Positions 7,638-16,163 of a stretch of DNA of 64,000 nucleotides are shown one piece after another. This stretch comes from Clostridia bacterium. GTDB taxonomy: Bacteria > Bacillota > Clostridia > UMGS1883 > UMGS1540. Under the pieces are notes generated by a model. It worked only from the letters and a program-made list of their open reading frames with translations. It searched no databases and was not told the origin of the DNA. The first letter of the stretch is position 1; each line of letters opens with the position of its first letter. The translations under genes and the position numbers were made by a program. The stretch covers positions 60,908 to 124,907 of the forward strand of contig JAFSAU010000038.1 of NCBI GenBank assembly GCA_017442155.1, written 5' to 3'.

Positions 7638-7642
7638 AAAGT

Positions 7643-7684
7643 AAGCCGTAATAAGTTTTTTGATTTATTACGGCTTTTCGTGCT
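7643..7684 (+). terminator. Terminator after NSS gene
   Basis: 12-bp stem AAGCCGTAATAA/TTATTACGGCTT (7643-7654 with 7665-7676) followed by a T-rich stretch. Confidence 0.8.
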
Positions 7685-7691
7685 TTTTTGC

Positions 7692-7720
7692 TTGCAAAAA
7701 AAGAAGAAAAATGATATAAT
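7692..7720 (+). promoter_or_regulatory. Promoter of LicD-like gene
   Basis: TTGCAA at 7692-7697, 17-bp spacer, TATAAT at 7715-7720. Confidence 0.75.
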
Positions 7721-7750
7721 ATATCGAATGGACAAAAGGAGGAAGAAGCA

Positions 7751-8485
7751 ATGCAGTGTGCAGTAAGCGATGTGCAGAACATACAGCTCGGAATTTTAAA
7801 AACATGCCGTGATATTTGTCAGCGGTATGGTCTTACGTATTTTCTGTTCGGAGATACACTACGCGGTGCAGTGCGCGGCGGCAAATTTCTGTCTGGAAGT
7901 ACCGAGGCGGCATTGTTGATGCCGTCGGGGGATTTGAAAAACTTCTGTGCTTATTTTGCCAGAGAAGCACCCGAGGGGCTGTTTTTATCCTGCGTAGAGA
8001 CGGAAAAGGAGTATCCGTATCTTACTGTCCGTGTCCGCAAGGATAATACGGTGGGGGAGGCAGAGCGGTTGCTTGGGCTTTCCGGCCATCACGGCATTTC
8101 GGTTTCCTTGTACCCCTATTACCCCATGGAGGTGGGGCGGCTGGCAAGACCCTGCACAAAGGCATATGTGTGGCTGGCAGAACGGCTTTTGGGGGCATCG
8201 CTTGTATCGTGCCTTGAGAAGCCGGTATTACTGGATACGATATTTGCTAAAATTCCGATAGAAAAGCGTCTGGCGTGGGCAGGAAAAGCTGTGCGGAAGC
8301 TGGAAAAAGGAAGTAAAAAGAGTATGCAGGTTTGTGTTCCGCTGGGCGGTGCTGTCTTTTTCTGGCGGGAAGCACTCGGCGAGGAAGAAACGTTTGTGGC
8401 TACGCTTTCCGGAGAGGAATTCCGGGTGCCGGACCGCAAAGAAGTGTTTTTGAACATGGCCGTGCCGGAGGGGAAAAGCGGCTGA
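7751..8485 (+). CDS. LicD-like protein lacking the acidic catalytic motif
   Basis: 244 aa. The first 60 residues follow the LicD nucleotidyltransferase-fold pattern (LKTCRDICQRYGLTYFLFGD then TLRGAVRGGKFL), as in enzymes that transfer phosphocholine or sugar phosphates to wall polymers. Where active LicD proteins have a WDDDID-type metal-binding motif, this one reads LSGSTEAALLMP, with no aspartate pair. A later section (about 80-175) keeps LicD-like length and aromatic residues. It is probably catalytically inactive or strongly divergent. RBS AAAGGAGG supports the start. It stands alone with its own promoter; I see nothing certain in 8486-8645 apart from a short imperfect hairpin near 8537-8557. 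Confidence 0.6.
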   Translation: MQCAVSDVQNIQLGILKTCRDICQRYGLTYFLFGDTLRGAVRGGKFLSGSTEAALLMPSGDLKNFCAYFAREAPEGLFLSCVETEKEYPYLTVRVRKDNTVGEAERLLGLSGHHGISVSLYPYYPMEVGRLARPCTKAYVWLAERLLGASLVSCLEKPVLLDTIFAKIPIEKRLAWAGKAVRKLEKGSKKSMQVCVPLGGAVFFWREALGEEETFVATLSGEEFRVPDRKEVFLNMAVPEGKSG

Positions 8486-8645
8486 CGGGAGAAATGCTAT
8501 GGAAAACAGTTGCCGGGGAAGAGAAAAAGAATAAAAAACCTACCGGAAAGCAGTAGGAATTTCTACAAAAAAAGACAGACTTTTGCAAGATTTTTTGGCA
8601 TTATGTCATTTTTGAAAATTTTTTGTTTTTTCTTGCAAAAAAGAC

Positions 8646-8674
8646 TTGATAAATTTTTAACAATGTGATATAAA
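8646..8674 (+). promoter_or_regulatory. Promoter of mdh-hdr-flx-frd operon with Rex operator
   Basis: TTGATA (8646-8651), 17-bp spacer and TATAAA (8669-8674). The -35 region and spacer form TTGATAAATTTTTAACAA (8646-8663), differing at one base from the Rex consensus TTGTTAA-N4-TTAACAA. Rex represses when NADH/NAD+ is low and leaves the DNA when NADH rises. Such a site would switch this NADH-consuming operon on under high NADH. Seen directly; binding is inferred. Confidence 0.75.
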
Positions 8675-8735
8675 TTATATAGACCATAAAAGAAATAAAA
8701 AAGGCGAAAGCCAAGAAAAAGAAAGGGCGAAGGGT

Positions 8736-9683
8736 ATGAGCAAAATTACCATTATCGGTGCCGGCAGCGTCGGCTCCACAATCGCGTACACGCTTTCTAC
8801 GGAAAGCCTGGCCACAGAAATTGTGATGATTGACATCGACAAGAAAAAGGCCGGCGGAGAGGTTATGGATATTATGCAGGGCACCAGCTTCCGGGATGCC
8901 ATTTCCATCACCAGCGGCGACTATGAGGACGCCAAGGGCTCTGATATTGTTATTATTACGTCGGGTGTTGCAAGAAAACCGGGTCAGACGCGAATAGACC
9001 TGGCACAGACCAACGTAAATATTATCAAAGACATTGCACCGAAGATTGCAAAGGTGGCACCGGATGCGCTGTATATTATTGTAAGTAACCCGGTGGATAT
9101 TATCACCTATGTATTTATGAAGAAATCGGGCCTGCCGGAAAGACAGATTCTGGGCTCCGGTACACTGCTGGACACTTCCCGTCTGCGTCATGCACTTTCT
9201 GAGCATTTCGGCGTAGCACAGAAGAGCATTCATGCTTATATCTTCGGTGAGCACGGTGATACCTCGTTTGTACCCTGGTCCTGCGCCCGTATTTCTGCGG
9301 TAGGCGTGGAAGAATATACAAAGCTTGCAAGAGCATGCGGTGACAATCTCCCGCCCATGGACACAGAGATGATTGAAGAGCGTGTCCGCAGATCCGGCGG
9401 TATGATTATTGAGGGCAAGGGTGCTACCTTCTATGCCGTAGCCATGAGTGTATGCCGTCTGTGCAGCATCCTGGTTGCGCCGAAAACTTCTATTGTAACG
9501 GTTTCCACCATGATGCATGGCGAATACGACCTGGAGGATGTATGTCTCAGCACACTGACACGCATCGGTCCCGGCGGGGTAATCGGTAAGCTGCCCATTC
9601 CGCTCAATGAAGAGGAATATGCAAAGCTGCATAAGAGTGCAAATGCACTGAAGGACGTAATCAATCAGTTAGACCTTGCATAA
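8736..9683 (+). CDS. mdh: Malate dehydrogenase of the LDH-like family
   Basis: 315 aa. Rossmann motif GAGSVGS (residues 8-14), catalytic His in GEHGDTSF (about 168) and substrate-binding Arg in TSRLRH. The residue that separates lactate from malate enzymes (Gln102 in LDH numbering) is Arg here (R80, in GVARKPGQTR). Arg at this site is what malate dehydrogenases use to bind the second carboxylate. Automated annotation would probably call it L-lactate dehydrogenase. The co-directional fumarate reductase and fumarase genes downstream agree with oxaloacetate reduction to malate using NADH. First gene after the Rex-controlled promoter. Substrate choice remains inference. Confidence 0.85.
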   Translation: MSKITIIGAGSVGSTIAYTLSTESLATEIVMIDIDKKKAGGEVMDIMQGTSFRDAISITSGDYEDAKGSDIVIITSGVARKPGQTRIDLAQTNVNIIKDIAPKIAKVAPDALYIIVSNPVDIITYVFMKKSGLPERQILGSGTLLDTSRLRHALSEHFGVAQKSIHAYIFGEHGDTSFVPWSCARISAVGVEEYTKLARACGDNLPPMDTEMIEERVRRSGGMIIEGKGATFYAVAMSVCRLCSILVAPKTSIVTVSTMMHGEYDLEDVCLSTLTRIGPGGVIGKLPIPLNEEEYAKLHKSANALKDVINQLDLA

Positions 9684-9701
9684 ATTAAGGGGGCGAAAAT
9701 A

Positions 9702-10490
9702 ATGAATTATAGCTATTACCCGGGTTGCACACTGCGCACGAAGGCAAAGGCGTTGGATGTCTATGCCAGACGGTCGGCAGAAGCACTGGGCTTTACGCTT
9801 GAAGAAATAGAGGACTGGCAGTGCTGCGGCGGTGTCTACCCTATGGGTAGTGACGAAATTGCCACAAAGCTTTCCTCTGTACGTGCACTTTGTGCCGCCA
9901 GGGAGAAGGGGCAGCCGGTGGTGACACTCTGTTCGGCTTGTCACCATGTTTTAAAGCGTGTAAACGACGATATGAAAAACGTTCCGAAAATCCGGGACGC
10001 GGCGAATGCTTATATGGGGGAAGAAGTACCCTATACAGGCGAAACTGAGGTGCTTCATTTCCTGGAGGTGCTTCGGGATAAGGTGGGCTTTGATACGCTT
10101 GCCGGGAAAGTGAAAAACCCGTTGACGGGCAGAAAGATAGGAGCCTATTATGGTTGTCTCCTGCTCCGGCCCGGTCAGGTGATGGGCTTTGATGACCCGG
10201 AAAACCCGAAAATAATTGAGGACTTTATCCGGGCAATCGGTGCTGAGCCCGTAACCTATGGTATGCGGAACGAATGCTGCGGCGGCTATATTTCCCTCCG
10301 GGAGGGTGAGACAGCAAAGAAAATGAGTGACAGCATTATGGAAAATGCCGCGGACCAGGGCGCAGAAATGCTGGTGACGGCATGTCCGCTCTGTATGTAT
10401 AACTTAAATAAGAGTGAAAAATTACCGGTATATTACTTTACCGAGCTTCTGGCAGAAGCCCTCGGTGTAAAGGAGGCGGCAGAGGCATGA
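9702..10490 (+). CDS. hdrB: Heterodisulfide reductase-like subunit B (HdrB)
   Basis: 262 aa with two CCG domains, the signature of HdrB, which holds two unusual [4Fe-4S] clusters at the substrate-reducing site. First set: PGC (C9), QCCGG (41-42), CSAC (77-80). Second set: YYGC (about 152), NECCGG (about 193), CPLC (about 232). Its stop overlaps the hdrC start by 4 bp. In bacteria without coenzyme M/B, Flx-Hdr complexes are thought to reduce another disulfide, possibly a DsrC-like protein; here the fumarate reductase genes suggest a different partner. Confidence 0.9.
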   Translation: MNYSYYPGCTLRTKAKALDVYARRSAEALGFTLEEIEDWQCCGGVYPMGSDEIATKLSSVRALCAAREKGQPVVTLCSACHHVLKRVNDDMKNVPKIRDAANAYMGEEVPYTGETEVLHFLEVLRDKVGFDTLAGKVKNPLTGRKIGAYYGCLLLRPGQVMGFDDPENPKIIEDFIRAIGAEPVTYGMRNECCGGYISLREGETAKKMSDSIMENAADQGAEMLVTACPLCMYNLNKSEKLPVYYFTELLAEALGVKEAAEA

Positions 10491-10873
10491 AAAAGAATCA
10501 GACAGAACTGATACGTGAAATCAGCGGGGTCAATCCCTTAAAGTGCATGAAGTGCGGCAAGTGTTCTGCTTCCTGCCCGTCATATGACGAAATGGATATT
10601 AAACCCCATCAGTTTGTTTCGTATGTACTGCGTGACGATATAGAGGCACTGGCAAATTCCAAGTCTCTCTGGAAATGTCTTTCCTGCTTTGCGTGTGTGG
10701 AACGCTGTCCCAGAAATGTGGAGCCTGCAAAGCTTATCGATGCGGCCCGTCAGCTGGTAATCCGCCAGCGGGGAACGGAGGAAGGGCTTTCTCCGGACGA
10801 AATTCCGGCCCTTCTCGACGAAGATATGCCCCAGCAGCTTTTAGTCAGTGCATTCAGAAGATACAGGAGGTGA
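10487..10873 (+). CDS. hdrC: Heterodisulfide reductase-like subunit C (HdrC)
   Basis: 128 aa ferredoxin-like subunit with two four-cysteine motifs, CMKCGKCSASCP (about 19-30) and CLSCFACVERCP (about 64-75), for two [4Fe-4S] clusters that wire HdrA to HdrB. ATGA overlap with hdrB. Normal length for the family. Confidence 0.9.
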   Translation: MKKNQTELIREISGVNPLKCMKCGKCSASCPSYDEMDIKPHQFVSYVLRDDIEALANSKSLWKCLSCFACVERCPRNVEPAKLIDAARQLVIRQRGTEEGLSPDEIPALLDEDMPQQLLVSAFRRYRR

Positions 10874-10879
10874 TGAAAG

Positions 10880-12867
10880 GTGCAGAAAATCGGTGTATTT
10901 GTCTGTCATTGCGGCAGTAACATTGCGGCAACCGTAGATGTAAAACGAGTTGTGGAAGAAGTGAAGAAGGAGCAGGGCGTTGTACACGCAGAGGATTATC
11001 CCTATATGTGCTCCGAAGCCGGTCAGGCCCTGATTGCCGCGGCGATTAAAGAGAAAAATTTGGGCGGTATCGTGGTATGCTCCTGTTCGCCCCGTATGCA
11101 TGAAGCCACCTTCCGTAAGGCGGCAGAGCGTGCAGGTCTCAACCCTTATATGGTGGAGATTGCCAACATCCGCGAGCATTGCTCCTGGATTCATAAGGAT
11201 ATGGAGGAGGCCACGGAAAAGGCGGTCATTCTGGCCCGTGCGGCCATTGCAAAGGTGCATCTTAACGCGCACCTGTATCCCGGAGAGAGTGCCGTTACCA
11301 AACGTGCTCTCGTCATCGGCGGCGGTATCGCCGGGATTCAGACGGCACTGGATATTGCCGACGCCGGCTATGAAGTTGATATTGTAGAAAAAACGCCCAG
11401 CATCGGCGGCAGAATGAGTCAGCTTGACAAAACCTTCCCGACGCTGGACTGTTCGGCCTGTATTCTTACCCCCAAAATGGTGGAAGCGGCCGCCCATGAA
11501 AATATCAATATCTTTACCTACAGTGAGGTGGAGAATGTTTCCGGCTTCGTTGGTGACTTTTCTGTGGACATCCGCAAGAAAGCCAGAAGCGTGGATATAA
11601 ATAAATGTACCGGTTGCGGCCTTTGCCAGGAAAATGTCCTTCCAAGAAATCCCTGAGCGAATTTAACCGCGGCCTTAACACGAGAAGTGCAATTTACACG
11701 CCTTTTGCCCAGGCTATACCGAATGTGCCTGTCATTGACCGGGAAAGCTGTATCAAGTTTAAAACCGGAAAATGCGGTCTTTGCGAAAAGGTCTGTCAGG
11801 CAGGGGCTATCGACTATACACAGCAGGATGAGATTATCACCCGCCAGTACGGTGCCATTGTGGTTGCCACCGGCTTTGATACAATCAAGCTGGACAAATA
11901 CGGCGAGTATGCCTATAATGAAAGCCCGGATGTTATTACCTCTCTGGAGCTGGAGCGCGTGATGAACGCCGCAGGCCCCACCAAGGGACATCTGGAACGC
12001 CTTTCTGACGGAAAGCACCCGAAGGAAATCGTGTTTATCCAGTGTGTAGGCAGCCGCTGCGATGACCACAGAGGAAAGCCCTACTGCTCGAAAATCTGTT
12101 GTATGTACACGGCGAAACATGCCATGCTCATCCGTGATAAGTACCCGGATGTGAACGTGACTGTCTTTTATATTGACGTGCGTACTCCCGGTAAGAATTT
12201 TGACGAGTTCTATCGCCGCGCGGTGGAGGAATACGGTGTAAATTATATTAAGGGTCAGGTGGGCAAGGTTGTGCCGCAGGCCGACGGCAGTCTCCTGGTA
12301 CAGGGGTCAGACCTTCTCGACGGCAAGCAGATTAAAATGAAAGCGGACATGGTAGTGCTGGCCACGGCCATTGAGCCGGACCCGTCTGTACGAAAGATTG
12401 CTACTATGCTGACTGCCAGCATTGATACAAATAACTTCCTGACGGAAGCCCATCCGAAGCTTCGTCCGGTGGAATCTCCCACAGCAGGTGTGTTCCTCTC
12501 CGGCGTGTGCCAGGGACCGAAGGATATTCCGGAAACCGTTTCCCAGGCGGGGGCGGCGGCCGTGAAGGTCATCGGTTTGCTTGCAAAGGATAAGCTGACG
12601 ACCAATCCGTGCACAGCCCGGTCTGATACGCTTCTCTGTAACGGCTGTAGCGTGTGCCAGAATGTATGTCCCTACGGGGCTATCAGCTATGAAGAAAAAG
12701 AAGTCAATGATCACGGCATCCGTGAAACCCGCCGCGTAGCGGTCGTAAACGGTGCTCTGTGTCAGGGCTGCGGTGCCTGTACCGTTGCCTGCCCGTCGGG
12801 TGCTATGGACCTGCAGGGCTTCTCAAACAGACAAATTATTGCGGAGGTGGATGCGATATGTCGGTAG
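10880..12867 (+). CDS. hdrA: HdrA-like flavoprotein, interrupted by an apparent frameshift
   Basis: A GTG start at 10880 is set by AGGAGG (10865-10870). The first part (258 codons) has IGVFVCHCGSNIA, an FAD-binding GGGIAGIQTALDIADAGYEV (about 147) and a ferredoxin motif CTGCGLCQE, then runs out of frame at an AAAA run (11631-11634). The reading frame continues in another phase as KCPSKKSLSEFNRG up to 12867, with further CGLCEKVC, CNGCSVCQNVCP and CQGCGACTVACP motifs. Adding one A would restore a protein of about 662 aa, the usual HdrA length. HdrA is the bifurcating FAD subunit. A homopolymer base-call error is likeliest, since both halves are intact. Confidence 0.85.
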
Positions 12868-13295
12868 CAACAGAATTTAAACCTAAAATCGTTGCCTTTT
12901 GCTGTAACTGGTGCAGCTATGCCGGGGCGGACCTGGCCGGCTCAAGCCGCCTGGCTTACCCGGCGGATGTGAAAATTATCCGTGTGCCCTGCTCCTGCAG
13001 AGTCAACCCCATGTTTATTCTCCGCGCCTTTGAAAAGGGTGCAGACGGGGTAATCCTCTGTGGCTGTCATCCCGGTGACTGCCATTATTCCACGGGCAAC
13101 TTTTATGCAAGAAGAAGAATGACCCTTCTGTTCTCCCTGCTTGACTATCTGGGCGTAGAGGAAGGCCGTACCCGGGTGGAATGGGTATCGGCGGCAGAGG
13201 GCGTTAAGTTCTCGCAGACGATGAACGAATTTGTTGAAAAAATCCGTTCCCTCGGTGAAAATGTAAGATTGGGGGATTTACGATGCAAGAATTAG
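12858..13295 (+). CDS. flxD: MvhD/FlxD-like iron-sulfur subunit
   Basis: 145 aa, matching the hydrogenase delta-subunit (MvhD) family that passes electrons into HdrA. Cysteines in FCCNWCSYAG (about 14-20), RVPCSCRV (about 47) and CGCHPGDCHY (about 72-79) are the family's [2Fe-2S] ligands. ATG 12858 overlaps the hdrA end by 10 bp. In Flx-Hdr clusters this subunit links the NADH-oxidising Flx part to HdrA. Confidence 0.88.
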   Translation: MSVATEFKPKIVAFCCNWCSYAGADLAGSSRLAYPADVKIIRVPCSCRVNPMFILRAFEKGADGVILCGCHPGDCHYSTGNFYARRRMTLLFSLLDYLGVEEGRTRVEWVSAAEGVKFSQTMNEFVEKIRSLGENVRLGDLRCKN

Positions 13296-14257
13296 TAAAC
13301 CGCGCAAAAGCACTGCTGGCAGACGGTACCGTACAGCGGGTGCTCGGCTGGAAAATGGGCGACCTTGCCTATAATCCGGAGCCGGCCTTCTTTGAAAACG
13401 AGGAAGCCCTGTCTGATTTTGTGTACAACAGCTTTTGCGGTGCAAATCTCAGTAAATATATGATTGAAGCCTCCAAAAAGGAGGGCAAAACCCTGGTGTT
13501 CTTAAAGCCCTGCGACACCTACAGCTTTAACCAGCTTTTAAAGGAACATCGCATTCTGCGCGAAAAGGCTTATATTATCGGTGTAGGCTGCACGGGAAAA
13601 ATCAGCGGCGAAAGGATTAAGGAGGCAGGTATCCGCGGCATTATCGCAGTGGAAGGGGCCGATGCATTTGCGCCCGCTGAAACCCTGCAGGTAAAGACCC
13701 TGTACGGCGACCGCGAAATCGCGTACAAGGATGCTATGCTGGAGCGTTGCCATGTCTGCAAGGGTAAGGAACACAAAATCTATGATGAAATTATCGGCGA
13801 AAGCCGCGATACGGCAGACAGCGACCGGATGGAAAAGGTGCGCGAGATAGAAGCAATGTCTCCCGAAGAAAAGTTTGCCTTCTTCCAGAATGAGCTGTCC
13901 CGGTGCATCCGCTGTAATGCCTGCCGGAACGTATGCCCTGCCTGCAGTTGCCGCAAGTGCGTGTTCGACAGCACAAAGTTCGACAGTGCCCAGAAGGCAA
14001 ATGTGGATTCTTTTGAGGAAAAGATGTTCCATGTTATCCGTGCTTTCCATGTGGCGGGCAGATGTACTGACTGCGGTGAGTGCAGTCGCGTGTGTCCCCA
14101 GAACATTCCGCTCCACCTCTTTAACCGGAAGCTGATTTCTGATATAAACGAATTTTATGGTGAATACCAGGCCGGTGAGGACGATACAACAGTCGGACCG
14201 CTGACAGCATTCACCACGGACGATATCGAGCCTTCTGACGCTCGGGAAAGGGGCTAA
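13283..14257 (+). CDS. Flx-like iron-sulfur oxidoreductase subunit (FlxB or FlxC type)
   Basis: 324 aa. The N-terminal 180 residues resemble the FrhB/FdhB-like oxidoreductase fold (KPCDTYSF, GVGCTGKI, CHVCKGKEH). A C-terminal double ferredoxin section has CIRCNACRNVCP with CSCRKC (about 212-228) and CTDCGECSRVCP (about 257-268). It overlaps flxD by 13 bp. Position and domains fit one of the two Fe-S subunits of FlxABCD; I cannot decide which letter it should carry. Confidence 0.8.
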   Translation: MQELVNRAKALLADGTVQRVLGWKMGDLAYNPEPAFFENEEALSDFVYNSFCGANLSKYMIEASKKEGKTLVFLKPCDTYSFNQLLKEHRILREKAYIIGVGCTGKISGERIKEAGIRGIIAVEGADAFAPAETLQVKTLYGDREIAYKDAMLERCHVCKGKEHKIYDEIIGESRDTADSDRMEKVREIEAMSPEEKFAFFQNELSRCIRCNACRNVCPACSCRKCVFDSTKFDSAQKANVDSFEEKMFHVIRAFHVAGRCTDCGECSRVCPQNIPLHLFNRKLISDINEFYGEYQAGEDDTTVGPLTAFTTDDIEPSDARERG

Positions 14258-14260
14258 GGC

Positions 14261-15289
14261 ATGAAAAAGATAGAAAAAGTAAATCTCCCTGCCCTCTTTG
14301 CGGCAATTTCGGAGGAAGCCAGCCTCGTTCTGCCGGTGAAAAACGGCGGCATGACAAACTTCGCCCTCTGGAGCGAGGATGCAGACGTGGACCTGGAAAC
14401 GCTGAAAACCGTAAAATCTGCCAAAGACGCCTTTTTTCCGCAGAGTGAAACGCTGTACAGCGTCCACCGGGAAGAGGGAAAGCTGAAAATCACACGGGGC
14501 GAGCTGATGGACGAGGATTTCGTATTGTTCGGTGTCCGCGCCTGTGATGCCCGCGGCTTTGAAGTCCTGGACAAGGTTTTCCTGTCCGACCCCGTGGATT
14601 CCTTCTATAAAGCAAGACGGGAACACGGCACCGTGGTGGCCTTGGCCTGCCATGCGCCGGAGGAAAGCTGCTTCTGCACCACCTTCGGCATTGACAGCGC
14701 AGAGCCGGGCGCAGACGTGGATACCTGGATGGTTGGCGAGGCCCTGTACTGGAAAGCCAATACCGAAAAGGGTGAAGCACTCACAAACCGTCTTTCTGCA
14801 CTTTTGTCTGATGCAGACGAAAAAGCAGTGGAAGAGGAAAAAGCAAATATCCGCGGCATTATGGAAAAGCTTCCTTATGCCTCTCTTACCACAGAGGGCT
14901 GGGGCGGCGATGCACAGAAAGAAAAATTCGAGTCTCCTCTCTGGGAAGAGCTGTATAAGCCGTGCCTTGCCTGCGGTACCTGTACCTTCGTGTGTCCCAC
15001 CTGCCAGTGCTACGATATTAAGGACTATAGCACCGGCGAAGGCGTGCAGCGGTATCGCTGCTGGGATTCCTGCATGTATTCTGATTTTACCATGATGGCC
15101 CATGGCAACAACCGCACCAGCCAGATGCAGCGGTATCGGCAGCGGTTTATGCATAAGCTGGTATACTATCCCGCAAATTACGGCGGCACATTCTCCTGCG
15201 TAGGCTGTGGCCGATGCGTGGAAAAATGCCCGACGGGACTGAATATAGTGAAGGTTATGAAGGCCTTTGCGGAAAAGGAGGGCAAGTAA
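14261..15289 (+). CDS. Flx-like 4Fe-4S protein (AsrA/HydB-like)
   Basis: 342 aa. Resembles the iron-sulfur subunit of anaerobic sulfite reductase and of sulfhydrogenase. Two clusters are predicted at the C terminus: CLACGTCTFVCPTCQC (about 233-248) and CVGCGRCVEKCP (about 314-325). GVRACDARG (about 90-98) is a family motif. Starts 3 bp after the previous stop. It should relay electrons between the FAD/NAD subunit downstream and the Hdr part. Confidence 0.82.
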   Translation: MKKIEKVNLPALFAAISEEASLVLPVKNGGMTNFALWSEDADVDLETLKTVKSAKDAFFPQSETLYSVHREEGKLKITRGELMDEDFVLFGVRACDARGFEVLDKVFLSDPVDSFYKARREHGTVVALACHAPEESCFCTTFGIDSAEPGADVDTWMVGEALYWKANTEKGEALTNRLSALLSDADEKAVEEEKANIRGIMEKLPYASLTTEGWGGDAQKEKFESPLWEELYKPCLACGTCTFVCPTCQCYDIKDYSTGEGVQRYRCWDSCMYSDFTMMAHGNNRTSQMQRYRQRFMHKLVYYPANYGGTFSCVGCGRCVEKCPTGLNIVKVMKAFAEKEGK

Positions 15290-15290
15290 A

Positions 15291-16145
15291 ATGTGTGAAT
15301 GTAACTGCCATGAAAATTATGTAGAAGACACCCTGATTCCTAAGGTGGGCGTCATTACCGACATCCGTCAGGAAACACCGGATGTCAAAACCTTCCGTGT
15401 CAATGCGCCGGAGGGCGGCAAGCTTTTTGAACATATGCCCGGACAGTGCGCCATGCTTTGTGCACCCGGCGTCAGCGAGGCGATGTTCTCTATCACGTCC
15501 TCTCCTACGAATAAGGAGTTTCAGGAGTTCAGCATTAAAAAGTGCGGCGAGCTTACTGACTATCTCCACAGCCTGTCTGTGGGCGATGAGATTACTGTAC
15601 GCGGTCCCTATGGAAACAATTTCCCGGTGGAAACAGAACTGAAGGGAAAAAATCTTCTGTTCATCGCCGGCGGTATCGGTCTTGCACCGCTCCGCTCCGT
15701 AATCAACTATGTACTGGACAACCGCGGGAATTACGGCACTGTGGACATTCTCTACGGTTCCAGAAGTGCGGATGACCTGGTACAGCTGAAGGAAATCCGG
15801 GAGGTCTGGGAAAAGGCAGAGGGTGTGAATGTATATCTCACCATCGACCGGGAACAGGAAGGCTGGGACGGCCATGTGGGCTTCGTACCGGCGTATCTCA
15901 AAGAGCTGAATTTTGCTACGGATAAGACAGCACTCATCTGCGGTCCCCCGATTATGATTAAATTCGTACTTGCGGCACTGACGGAAATGGGATTTTCCAA
16001 AGAGCAGGTGTACACCACACTGGAACTTCGCATGAAGTGCGGCGTCGGTAAGTGCGGCAGATGTAACATCGGTTCCAAATATGTCTGCAAGGACGGTCCG
16101 GTGTTCCGCTGTGATGAAATAGATGAAATGCCAAACGAGTATTAA
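15291..16145 (+). CDS. flxA: FlxA-like FAD/NAD(P)-binding oxidoreductase subunit
   Basis: 284 aa, the NADH entry point expected for a Flx complex. Belongs to the ferredoxin-NADP reductase superfamily, close to PyrK/AsrB. A flavin-binding barrel with MFSITSSPT is at about 66-74, a nucleotide-binding GGIGLAPLRS at about 126-135, and a C-terminal [2Fe-2S] set CGVGKCGRC...C at about 250-264. The extra N-terminal cysteines (MCECNCHENY) are unusual. Start chosen at 15291, 9 bp after GGAGG; an earlier in-frame start overlaps the upstream gene. Confidence 0.85.
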   Translation: MCECNCHENYVEDTLIPKVGVITDIRQETPDVKTFRVNAPEGGKLFEHMPGQCAMLCAPGVSEAMFSITSSPTNKEFQEFSIKKCGELTDYLHSLSVGDEITVRGPYGNNFPVETELKGKNLLFIAGGIGLAPLRSVINYVLDNRGNYGTVDILYGSRSADDLVQLKEIREVWEKAEGVNVYLTIDREQEGWDGHVGFVPAYLKELNFATDKTALICGPPIMIKFVLAALTEMGFSKEQVYTTLELRMKCGVGKCGRCNIGSKYVCKDGPVFRCDEIDEMPNEY

Positions 16146-16163
16146 GAGAGGAGCGAAAGTACG

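Noticed and set aside
8736..9683. L-lactate dehydrogenase
   Set aside because: The specificity position is Arg rather than Gln, and the gene leads a malate/fumarate/succinate operon.
11626..11640. Programmed -1 frameshift in hdrA
   Set aside because: The slip site does not follow the X-XXY-YYZ pattern and no stimulating structure is evident; a missing A is simpler.
13538..15154. 538-codon minus-strand frame opposite the Flx genes
   Set aside because: Long only because of codon bias of the real genes on the other strand; composition (His- and Cys-rich) is not protein-like.
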